Shown piece by piece: positions 1 through 9,069 of a DNA stretch of 64,000 nt. Under the pieces are notes generated by a model. That model was not told the origin of the DNA. It did not search any database and saw only the letters and a program-made list of their open reading frames with translations. Within the stretch, counting starts at the first letter, position 1. Every line of letters starts with the position of its first letter. The position numbers were made by a program, and so were the translations under genes. This DNA comes from Parietaria judaica (taxonomy: Eukaryota > Streptophyta > Magnoliopsida > Rosales > Urticaceae), in contig OX940860.1 of assembly GCA_954871525.1 (NCBI GenBank), positions 25,700,001 through 25,764,000 on the forward strand, read 5' to 3'.

Positions 1-526
1 TTTTATTTGCGATTTATTTTGAACCGATATGTTATATTGTTGCGATAAAATGTGTGAATGTTATATAAAAAAACAGGTTAAGGTTATTAAACAGGTTAAT
101 CATAATTTGATAACCGGAAATTAGGTTAACTGGTTTTCGTTTATCCGGTTTTAAAAAACAGGTTAAGGTTATTAGAACATGACTAACCGAAATCATTGAA
201 GCTCATTTTATATAGAGAAACTATTGTTAACAAATATACTATTTGAGTCATTAAGAGCTGTTGAAAAATAATTCAATCTAAAATTCACTTCTAGACTCAA
301 AGGTAACACCCTTATTTTTTAGTTTATGTTACGGGTATTTTACGCAATTGATTTAATATTAATTAACAAAAGAAAAATTATTAAAATTAATTTTTCTTTT
401 ATTAATTATTTAATTATAATTAATTTTGCCCCAAAATATTCACCGGAAGCCCGTTTTCGAAAAATAAAGGGTCCAGATGATCCCAAAAATATCAATATAC
501 CCAAAATCGATATAAAATTTGTAAAA
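1..526. other. AT-rich sequence without a recognisable gene
   Basis: I see no supported gene. A direct repeat of about 22 bp (core AACAGGTTAAGGTTATTA) occurs near 70-90 and again near 160-178, separated by ACCGG-containing sequence typical of decayed plant DNA transposons. The open frame that runs from here into the GC-rich block on the right has low-complexity composition and no recognisable domain. Confidence 0.5.
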
Positions 527-820
527 AATGGCCTCGGGAAACGCCCGAGGCCCCCGGAGACCCCCCGGACCTCCAGGTGGGCCCCACGGCCCCTAAGGGT
601 CACCACCACCCGACCAGGTGGGCCCCACGAGGGCCAGGAGCCACTGCCATGTGCGTCAGACGACGCTGCAGGCCCCCAAGGGTCAAGGGCGACCCCGCCA
701 CGTGTCGCCATCTCGCTGGAAGCGAGGAAAGACACGCAGCCACAGGGGCCCGACACGTGTCCACTGACGCAGACCATGACGCACGCCGCGGCGAAACAGC
801 TGACGTCAGCCCTGGCCTCC
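527..820. other. GC-rich block abutting a truncated RFL gene, probable transposon fragment
   Basis: About 290 bp of strongly GC-rich DNA sits in an AT-rich neighbourhood. It opens with a perfect 9-bp inverted repeat (GGCCTCGGG / CCCGAGGCC, 530-552) just after a TATAAAA-like motif near 510. It carries G-box-like CACGTGTC motifs (about 697 and 748) and TGACG motifs, including a palindromic TGACGTCA near 801. The RFL homology of the neighbouring pseudogene stops exactly where this block starts, so it is the foreign side of a breakpoint. It looks like a retroelement promoter or LTR, but no LTR ends or target duplication could be found. Confidence 0.35.
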
Positions 821-2252
821 ACATCAGGTTGTATCCCCTTAGACAATAAGGTCGAGAAGATATCCTTTGCTTTTGAAAGGTTTTTATCTATAAACATGGC
901 CTCAATGAGCATCGATCTCAAACTTTTCCTCTTCCAAATCCTGGTATAATTCTAGCGCGTCATCGATTTTGTTGTTTTTGCTCAAACCATCGATTAAAGT
1001 ATTATAACTCTGGATATCTGGACATGGCCCTTTTGCTTCCATCTCGCTAAGTAATTCTCGAGCATGTTGAACTCGTCCTACATTGCACAGGCCATAGATA
1101 AGAGTGTTGTAAGACACAACATTTGGGATAAATCCCCTATGTGAAATCTCGTGAAACAATTCAATGGCTTCGGAAATCCTCTTCACTTGCAATATCCATT
1201 GATCAAAATGTTGAAACTATGCAAATCATGTTCACAGAGCTCAGTATTCATCTTTTTAAACACTTCCCGAGCAATGTCCATTTCTCCTCTCAAACAATAA
1301 CCATCCATAAGTGAATTATAGGTGACCGTGTTGGGTTTGATGCCTTGACGAACCATTCTTTCCATCATATGTTGTGCATCTTCAACCATGCCCTCTTTGC
1401 AGAGAGCATCAACCAACACGTTAAAAGTCTGGACATCGGGAGTGATCTTTTTACTCATCATTCCATCGAATAAACGCATCGCTTCTTCACGTTCACCGGT
1501 TGTGCACAATCCATGAATCAATGTGTTGAAAGTGACGACGTTTGCACAAATGCCTTTCTTCTTCATTTTTAAAACGAGATCGAGAGCGTCAAGAACCAAC
1601 CCGCTCTTACAAAGTCCGTCAACCACCGAATTATAGGAAACTACGTTCGGTTGGCAAGTTTTGCTCTTCTCTATGTTTTCAAGCAGCTGAACAGCCCCGC
1701 TAATGTTGCCCCTCGTGCAAAAACCATTCAACAACATGTTGTAAGTAATAACATTTGGCTTACAGCCTCCATCGACCATTTTGTCAAAGAAGTCCTTGGC
1801 TTCGATGATCTTCTCCTCACCAAGAAACCCCTTTAGGAGAGTATTCATGGTCACTGTATCGGGTTCATGTCCGAGTTTAACGAATTTCCCAAACACGGAC
1901 AAACTAAACCCCAAACAGCTCAAATGGAAGAAGCAATTCATCAAGACGTTAAGGGTATAGCTGTCAGGCCTGATTCCGAGCAGACCCATCTCCCTGTCCA
2001 TCGAAACCACAGCAGAGAATTGCTTCATTTTCATGATTTGAGTCAACAACTGAGTGAAACTCGCGAGGGAAGGCAGAGGACGCGTTCTGAGCATTCGATG
2101 GAAGGAATCGAGAGAGGCTTGAAGAGAAAGGTCGTGTTTTGGGGTTTGAGTGGAGAAGCTGAAAGCAGAACAAGTAGCTCGGAGAATCCCGGCGAGGCTT
2201 TGGGAGAGAAGACGCCATGGCGCTTGGAAGCAAGGCTGAGCAAGTTGGACAT
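821..2252 (-). pseudogene. RFL-type PPR pseudogene (copy 1)
   Basis: This is a broken relative of the intact P-class PPR gene at 9070-10800. It has the same N-terminus (ATG at 2252, MSNLLSLASKRHGVFS) and about twelve 35-residue repeats with VVTYNSLMDGYC-like helices. Breaks are visible by comparison with the intact copy. There is a 2-bp GA insertion near 2203-2208 in the targeting region. One T is missing near 1186 (CTTCACTTGC against CTTCACTTTGC). A further frame change lies near 905-915. At about 821 the 3' end, including the last two repeats, is replaced by GC-rich foreign sequence. The family acts on organelle RNA and includes restorers of cytoplasmic male sterility. This copy cannot make a full protein. 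Confidence 0.85.
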
Positions 2253-2596
2253 GTCTGGATTGAGCCCAGAAAACTGAAACAAGGATGGAGAAACGAGAAA
2301 GAAAGGAAAAGCGAATGCAAATGAAGAAGCATAAAACGGAAGTAAGTCCGAACCTGAAAGATTGGAGCAAGAGTGGTTGGGAAGCAGATCGGTTTGGATG
2401 TTGATTTAGGGTTTGATAATCAACTCTGGAAATGGTTACTTTGTTTCTGAAACGACTTGTCGTTTACATGTGCTCGTTGTTGGATTCTCATGTGGTGTAT
2501 TTCCGGCAAAATTATCATACATTTTGAGTTTGTAGCACTAATGTCAACATTAGTTTGTGACTATTAGTACCCCTATGTTATTGTAGGACTTTTGAT

Positions 2597-3050
2597 CAAG
2601 GTTCTAAATATCAATGCCGACGCCGTTTTGCTCCTTCCATCTTACGGGCATATGGACAAATCAGAAGAAGAAAAAAAGGGCATATGGCGCGTGCTGAAAA
2701 TGCCACATAAATTTCACGGGTATGTCGCGTGTCGTGGAAATATCGACAGCAAAGTCGAAAAATAATTTTTTATATAGGTCAAAAATTACTTATTTATCAG
2801 TATAAGACATAAATAACTAAGAAAATTCACACTAATAATAAACATCATATTAATATGTTATAGTTGTATTTATATAAAAATAAGAATTATACTCGTTACT
2901 TATAAAAAAATACAAATATAGGATTACAACTAAAATAAGACATAATATTAATAGATTATAGTTGTTCACGGGCATGCCGCTTGCCGAAGACATACCACAA
3001 CTCTAAAATAACAGGCATGCCGAAGACTTGTCGGAAAATTTAAAACCATG
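2597..3050. mobile_element. hAT-type MITE, 8-bp target duplication CTTTTGAT
   Basis: A 454-bp non-coding element is flanked by perfect 8-bp direct repeats CTTTTGAT (2589-2596 and 3051-3058). Its ends form imperfect inverted repeats (CAAGGTTCTAAAT on the left, CATGGTTTTAAAT read inward from the right). An 8-bp target duplication and C-A-R-G-G ends are hallmarks of hAT transposons. No transposase fragment is visible. Its ends resemble those of the elements at 12348 and 54147. Confidence 0.75.
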
Positions 3051-3226
3051 CTTTTGATACTTAAAATTAAAATTTAGAGGTAAAAACCACCAACATTACA
3101 TTGTTGTAGTACTTTATAGTTTGTAAATCTTAATTTGGTTATGGTGTTTATCGTTACCATGTGCTAGTTGTTGAATAGTTACGAGGGGTACTTCCATAAA
3201 AATTAAAAAGTTTTGCAAACGTAAAT

Positions 3227-3787
3227 CAGGGGGGTAAAAAATCGGAAAAGCGGGTTTTAAACTGCATCCCAACCAAAATCGTTTTTTTTTTTTAAACTAC
3301 AGCCGTATTAAATCGGGTTAAACTGGAACCCGTTTATTAAAAACATCATCCGGAGTAAAACCGGTTCCGGGTTTAGGGTTAACAAACGAGGAACCCGGAT
3401 TATCGGTTTATGTTACTCAAACCCCTTTTTAATATATTTTTAGTTTTTTTTAGTATTTTTCTCTCTTTTTGTATAGAACTTTTCTTTTCGTTATAGAGCT
3501 TAATCTTCTCATGCTATTTTTTGTATTTTTATAGCTTAATCATACATTTTTATAACAGACTTACCATTAAAACTATTTCTCTACTATAAAATAATTTTGT
3601 CCATTTTATTTAATTTATTTATTAATTAATTAATTTGGATAAGGGTTTTAAAACCAGGCTTTGATATTAATAAATCCGGGTTTAAATACGCATCCAGAAA
3701 TTCTGGTTTTAAACATTTAAAATCCGGATGCTGGATTTCAGGTTCCGAGTTTGAGAGAGAAAAAAATCCGACCTTCTTTTACCCCTC
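3227..3787. mobile_element. Degenerate hAT-like MITE
   Basis: About 560 bp is bounded by inverted repeats CAGGGGGGTAAAA (left) and GAGGGGTAAAAG (read inward from the right). The flanks share CGTAAA, compatible with a degraded 8-bp target duplication (CGTAAATC / CGTAAAAT). The interior is a patchwork of AACCCGG and CCGGGTTT motifs, and there is no coding potential. The exact ends are uncertain by a base or two. Confidence 0.55.
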
Positions 3788-4193
3788 CGTAAAATATAAG
3801 GTATCATAGCCACAAATATCTAGTGCAATGTAAGAGTGTAAAATTTACACGTGATAATAAGAGGTGAAATCGGGACAAAAAAATGGGAATTCAGCCTTTT
3901 CATGTCCCGGTCTCGGAGAAATTGGATTGCCAGAAATATGTCCCCGCCCTCCCTGGTTTTGAAATTCCTGATCCCAGTTTTTTCTTATTATTATTATTAA
4001 TGATTTTTCCTCTACTAAAATTATCAACATCAAATTCATCAGGGGTAAAATATGACGTATTAAAGTTTAAAAGTGGACGGTACATATGCATAAGTAATAA
4101 CTTTAGGATTTGGAGCTTTTGCCAGACAAAATGAAATTTGGAAATGTCACGCACAAAAAGGTACTTTGTGGTACTTTTGCCGCAATTATCTCA
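3788..4193. other. Intergenic DNA, no gene seen
   Basis: Short open frames here overlap one another on both strands and show no family signature. The GGGACAAAAAAATGGGAATTC stretch has the look of an old transposon end, but no partner end was found. Confidence 0.4.
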
Positions 4194-5080
4194 TTTATTA
4201 ATACTACATTGTTGGAATGCATCAAGAAGGGGACCTTAAGAAATTCAGCTAGCTCAAACGTACTTGCATCGAAGTGGAATATTACTCTCTGGCGATCGTC
4301 GTTGTCTTTCACTTGGAAAATTTTATCCTCATTTTCCCAATGTAAAATGCGATGCGTGTATCGATTCCGATTGCCGATTCATCTGGGTAATAATCACCTG
4401 AAGGACAACAAAAGGTATATAGCAATAGTAAGTAAAAGACATCCATTGCACTATGGCCGAAACAAAAACCGGAAATGGGGGTTACAGCCGCATCCGGTTT
4501 TTCAGCCGGTATAACAAAGTATATTACATGACATCCAGTTGACTGATCAACTCCGAAATCGGCAAGCCTATGATCATTGACTGAACGAATTTGATGATCA
4601 ACGCATCATGAAAAAAATATAATTTAGAACTCAATCTCTGCCTCAATAAAGACATTAACTTAATAAGATTTTATTCCGTTAAACTCCACGTCATGTTTCC
4701 GGACAAGTGCCTCAACATAACTACCCAATCCAGCAGCTGCTCAAAAGCAAATTTTATTATTCCTTTTGCAGTTTCATGTAAATAAACTAACTATGTAAAC
4801 CCGGATCAACTGGACCAGCACTGATTAGATATAGTTCAATAAAAACATTATTGAACGAAAAACGAATAACCATTAAGTGGTATTAAAGAAACGACGATGA
4901 ATTATAAACCCGGATCAACTGGACCAGCAATGATTAGAGTTACAGTGTGGCCTTCTGCAACAACATCAACTTGCAAAGACTTTCCAACATCAAGGGGAAA
5001 TTGCTTTCTTAAACAACCAAAATATACTATCTGTGTGTAATTTGACACCACTACGCTGATTTTTCTAATTTTTAATTAAT
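4194..5080 (-). pseudogene. Degenerate SCAB gene fragment (exons 8-10)
   Basis: This is a diverged duplicate of 15343-16333 inside the intact SCAB gene, in the same orientation. The counterpart of exon 10 (about 4261-4395) still reads VIITQMNRQSESIHA but then reaches a stop. The exon 9 counterpart (about 4685-4740) and part of exon 8 (about 4906-5000, ending in GPVDPGL) are recognisable, and the duplication continues into intron sequence to about 5080. The 5' part of exon 8 is deleted. The end of exon 8 occurs twice (about 4798-4829 and 4906-4938), so the copy has a further internal duplication. It lacks exons 1-7 and 11-12 and cannot encode a functional protein. Confidence 0.8.
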
Positions 5081-5990
5081 AGCGATATAAATACAATATC
5101 ATTCCGTATAGTTGGAAAAACGTTCCGTATAATTGGACGTATTCTGCGAGATTCTCAAGTAGCTGCGCAGTTTCGGTTGGTTAGTCGAAGTGATGTACAT
5201 TTAAAAAGTGCAAATCTTTCCTCAATTTCAACCACACTGTAAATTTGATTTTTTTTTTTTTTTGTGTGTGGTAGAAAGAAAATAACCTTTTCAACTAATT
5301 TTACCGAACTACAATGTCAAAGCAGGATATTTCAGTTCAAGTTTTAAGGGCGTTTATAAAATGTCAAGTTAAAGTGGATGAATAAATTCCAACAAGTTGA
5401 CAAAAGGGATGTGTTCTAAATATATTAGAATTGGCGAAGAACCTATCTCCATTTGGAACGAGTTTTGAAGTTTGAAAAAGAAAAAAAAAAAACTACAATT
5501 ATAAAAAGACCAAATGTATTTGTAATGTCTTGAAAATAAAAATCATGTTTTTAGAACCATTTTGGTAAAGCGAAAGGACCCGGGATAGAAATCCAAGAGA
5601 AACAAGAACACTTAATTGATTAATCTTGAGCATTAAATACCTGAAATACCCGCAAACACAATCAATGACATAAATAATGCGGTTCTAACATAAAGATAGC
5701 CAAAAGAATCGGAATGCACAACAAAAAAGCTGTTAACAAATTTACCATAAGATTAAATGAATTTCTATTAGTAAACCAAATACTTGTGTAAATTACAACC
5801 AATTTTCCATGAGATCATATGGAGATTGCTGAAAGGGGATAGAATTTTGCGAGATTATGATTGAGGATTTCAAGTTGAATTATTACACGCAGAAAATCCC
5901 AACTTACATTAGAACTTAGACATGGCCAAAGTATCACTCTCACAAGATCATATCAATACTCAATCAGATTAATTAATAGTCTTTTCATTA
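5081..5990. other. AT-rich intergenic DNA
   Basis: Homopolymer tracts (poly-T near 5250, poly-A near 5480) and no open frame with a family signature. Nothing further seen. Confidence 0.5.
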
Positions 5991-5995
5991 GTACT

Positions 5996-6483
5996 TGGTG
6001 TAGAGCGGTGTATGAAGAACACGAAGAACGCGTCTTTGCGAGATAAAACTCGACTTCACAAGCAAAAGCTCGATTTTTTTTTATATAATCATCAACTAAT
6101 CTCATTACAATTCATCAAACTAGTTCTTATAGGAAATGTAATGCTAAAACACGTACACAATGACAAGATGTGCTTGGTCTAGTGGTAACAAGTATTTCAC
6201 TTAAGACATTAGAGGTCTTGAGTTCGAGTCACCATGGGAGTAGGAGTGACTAAGATCCTCATAAAAAAATAAAAAATAAAAAAACACGTACACAATCAAA
6301 ATAGGAAATCAAGTAAATAAGGTAACAAATAAAAATCCTATTGGAAAATAGAATGCATGCAATAAAGGACAAATAATGAAAACTTAATGCTAAAATATCC
6401 TCTCATAATCATGCATGAATTGAGTAATTCAATTCTCATTGGAATATGGTGTTGGCGTTTACAAATCAACATGTGTTGCATCA
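5996..6483 (-). repeat. 3' LTR of element copy A, carrying a SINE
   Basis: It is colinear with the LTR at 7336-7682 except for a 135-bp insertion (SINE plus duplicated target) at 6162-6296. It starts TGGTGTAGAG and ends GTTGCATCA on the plus strand. Confidence 0.9.
6162..6280 (+). mobile_element. tRNA-derived SINE inserted in an LTR
   Basis: The 119-bp insert starts GACAAGATGTGCTTGGTCTA and has pol III promoter boxes: an A box (TGGTCTAGTGGT, about 6175-6186) and a B box (GAGTTCGAGTC, about 6220-6230). It ends in an A-rich tail (ATAAAAAAATAAAAAATAAA). It is flanked by a 16-bp direct repeat AAAACACGTACACAAT (6146-6161 and 6281-6296), the kind of target duplication made by LINE-type machinery. 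The sister LTR at 7336-7682 has the empty site, which proves insertion. Confidence 0.9.
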
Positions 6484-7305
6484 TTCTCTCGGCGTTGAGA
6501 AAATTCGTCCTCGAATTTCTTGAAGCGGGCTGGTAATGGAATCGAGTGGCTCATCGGAGTTGGGCTTCGCAATCGTTACGTCGGGCGTCTTGTCGGGTGG
6601 CTCCTTCTTAAACTTGTTTATTGGTTGCGCATGGACCTCTTTACGTTGGTCGTCCTCCTCAGTCATCTTCTTGAGCTTCAACCAAAACAGAATTTTGGAT
6701 TCGTTCATCTCTTTCTCAAAGCAAACCAAAAATATTTTCTTCGGGAAAAGGTTGCCACTCTCGAATTTCTTCTCGTCATCTTCAGCCTCCTCATGCCCGG
6801 ACTCATCACACTCGGCTTCCTCGTGCTCGGTCTCGTTACTTTCCGCGCTGTCATACACGACCTCGTCATAGACGGTTTTGGTTTTGGCATACTCCGCCTC
6901 GTCGTAGATGGGCTCGTCGTACTCATCGTACACGGGTTCGTCATACTCCGTCTCGCCGTAAATTGACTCGTCGTACACGGCCTCGCCGTGCTCCGCCTCA
7001 TCGTACGTCGTTTCGTCGTACTCCGGGATAACCACCTAGAACGCCGCTACCCATCGCGCATCTTTTGGGACCGCCTCACGTCGACGCATCGCGTGTCTGT
7101 AGCCGCCAAAATTATGCTCGAATAGGTTCGCCTGGTCGTCCTCGGTGTCGGACTCGTCTCGGTGTCGTTGCTCCGTTTGATTCTGCATCATTGCAGCCAT
7201 CTGACGGATCAACAATTCCACCTAAGCACGCAATCCGTCGACCTCTTCTCGTCTCATCATATTCTCTACGAAAGCGTCGTGAACAGCTCGCTTCTTCGGT
7301 GCCTC
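6481..7305 (-). pseudogene. Gag-like YDE-repeat protein, decayed (element A)
   Basis: One reading frame can be aligned with the intact frame of the related element at 46063-46782. It begins APKKRAV, continues through a coiled region (VELLIRQMAAMMQNQ) and NFGGYRHA, and then enters a long tract of Tyr-Asp-Glu units (YDEAEHGEAVYDES and similar). The start codon position is GAG, and two in-frame TAG stops interrupt it, one after GLRA and one after WVAAF (stop at 7036-7038). The C-terminal part ends in LQEIRGRIFSTPRE, similar to the tail of plant Ty3-type polyproteins. It is not expressible as one protein. Confidence 0.75.
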
Positions 7306-7335
7306 TGCACTGATACGAGTTGCTCTGATACCAAC

Positions 7336-7682
7336 TGGTGTAGATATGAAGAACACGAAGAACGTGTCTTTGCGAGATAAAACTCGACTTCACAAGCAAA
7401 AGCTCAATTTTTTTTTATATAATCATCAACTAATCTCATTACAGTTCATCAAACTAGTTCTTATAGGAAATGCAATGCTAAAACACGTACACAATCAAAA
7501 TAGGAAATCAAGTAAATAAGGTAACAAATAAAAATCCTATTGGAAAATAGAATGCATGCAATAAAGGACAAATAATGAAAACTTAATACTAAAATATCCT
7601 CCCATAATCATGCATGAATTGAGTAATTCAATTCTCATAGGAATATGGTGTTCGCGTTTACAAATCAACATCTGTTGCATCA
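7336..7682 (-). repeat. 5' LTR of element copy A
   Basis: This 347-bp LTR is the uninterrupted counterpart of the 3' LTR. It lacks the SINE, so it shows the empty site CTAAAACACGTACACAATC near 7471-7489. The two LTRs differ at scattered single bases, so the insertion is not very recent. Confidence 0.9.
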
Positions 7683-7687
7683 GTACT

Positions 7688-9069
7688 TCATAAGAGGAAA
7701 TAACTTATGTGACAAATTCCTTGTGTCGAACCAAACTTAATTTGACTCTCGTATAAACTCAAATCTCGGTGCAATTCTCAACACCTTTTGCCGGTTGCTC
7801 TCGTCGGACTCTATAACAACCTGGCCGTCAAGAATGCCACAAGCGTCACAGCTTCCAAAACGGCACTGCAAGATACAGCGACTCTTCCATAACGGCACTG
7901 CAAGATACAACGTGGCCGTCGAGAATGCCACGAACTGATAGATCCCAAGGGTTGCTCTATCGGGGAAGGAAACGAGCCGAGCACACTTCATTAGTATTAA
8001 GCCCTTTTATGCTTTAGTTAAATATTTAGGCCTCTAATTATTAGTTAGGAATAAGCCTGTAAATAAAGCCCGTCAGGTCAAAACTGACCAATAGATGGCG
8101 CCTATTATGCTTAGGAGGGCTTAGTTTTATTTGCTTCAGTTTTCTGTCAAGACTCTCGGAAGAACATCGTCCGTGTTCTTGAAGGTTCGGATGAGATTTG
8201 TTTGTCCGAAGTACCCACTTTGTTTGGGTAGAATGCCTTCTGCGCCAAAATGTGTATCATCCACCACCTTTAATTTGTATCTGTGGTTTTCGAGCAAGTA
8301 CATATACTTGTACTCTGAAATTATAAACAGGTAGTATTTATATCGGAAAAAGTCTAAAATTAAAAGCAGATTCCATGAATACATGGAAGAACAGACTGTT
8401 AGTCACGCAGACCGAATGCACAAAAAAAATATCACCCTTAATTTGTATCTACGGTTTTCGATCGTGTACATATGCTTGTACTCTGAAATTATAAACATGT
8501 ATTTATATCAGAAAACTCTAATACAGATTCAATGAATGCATAGAAAAACAGACTGTTAGTCATGAAAATCGATTGCACGGAAAAAAATATCACTATCGCT
8601 GTATCACTCTTCTTTCTTACGATTACTAAGGCAAAGCTAAAGGAAGAAAATTAATTAGGCTTACGATTTGTTGGAGATCTATTGCGATATAAAATGAACG
8701 ATGATGTCAAAACTTTCGCAGCCGCAAACTACATCTTCGGAACTCGTAAGAGACCCGCAAGGAAGACAGATTTGTTAAGCTGCTACTGAGGTTAATAAAT
8801 TCTGAAATGTATTCTTAGATAATGTATATTAATTTGTGTATCTTAGAGATGTTTAGTTCGAACTTCAATGTTTGTCTACAGTAATGTTCCTGTGTTTATG
8901 TTTGTCTACCGATACACTACAATGATGAAGAAATCAAATCATATTGTAAGCAGAAAACCCAGTAAAGCGAATTATGACAAATCTAAGAGAAACGGTTCGG
9001 ATACAACTGAATATTCTTTCTTGAGCTAGAATAGTTTATTTCTCAACTTCGAAAAACACAACATACTTT
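7688..9069. other. Intergenic DNA with a tandem duplication, no gene assigned
   Basis: No family could be recognised. Around 7840-7930 a short motif (CGGCACTGCAAGATACA) occurs twice. A 31-codon frame at 8693-8788 (MNDDVKTFAAANYIFGTRKR..) has codon-like composition, but I cannot place it. A 170-bp tandem duplication is listed separately. Confidence 0.4.
8271..8593. repeat. Tandem duplication, unit about 168 bp
   Basis: Two copies (8271-8435 and 8439-8593) share TAATTTGTATCT, TACTCTGAAATTATAAACA, ACAGACTGTTAGTCA and an A-rich ATATCAC end, with small indels and substitutions. There is no coding signal. It may be an old transposon piece. Confidence 0.75.

Larger units (their letters stand above)
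5996..7682 (-). mobile_element. Non-autonomous Ty3-type LTR retrotransposon (copy A)
   Basis: A complete element reads on the minus strand. The 5-bp target duplication GTACT is at 5991-5995 and 7683-7687. The 5' LTR is 7336-7682 (347 bp) and the 3' LTR is 5996-6483 (488 bp, enlarged by a SINE). In element orientation the LTRs run from TGATGCAACA to ..CACCA. A primer-binding site complementary to initiator-Met tRNA (TGGTATCAGAGC) starts 2 bases after the 5' LTR, and a purine tract (CCGAGAGAA) precedes the 3' LTR. The 852-bp interior keeps only a gag-like frame and a tail resembling the end of Ty3-type polyproteins. There is no protease, reverse transcriptase or integrase, so movement would need a helper. 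The same family recurs at 46068-47190. Confidence 0.9.

Noticed and set aside
697..757. G-box motifs (CACGTGTC) as regulatory sites of the RFL copy
   Set aside because: They lie beyond the 3' breakpoint of a pseudogene, in foreign GC-rich DNA, so they do not regulate that gene.
7737..7991. 84-codon Cys-containing frame, considered as a receptor-kinase fragment
   Set aside because: No conserved cysteine spacing could be matched, and the sequence has a small internal duplication instead.
8693..8788. 31-codon frame MNDDVKTFAAANYIFGTRKR..
   Set aside because: Coding-like composition but too short, with no family and no flanking exons that I could join.
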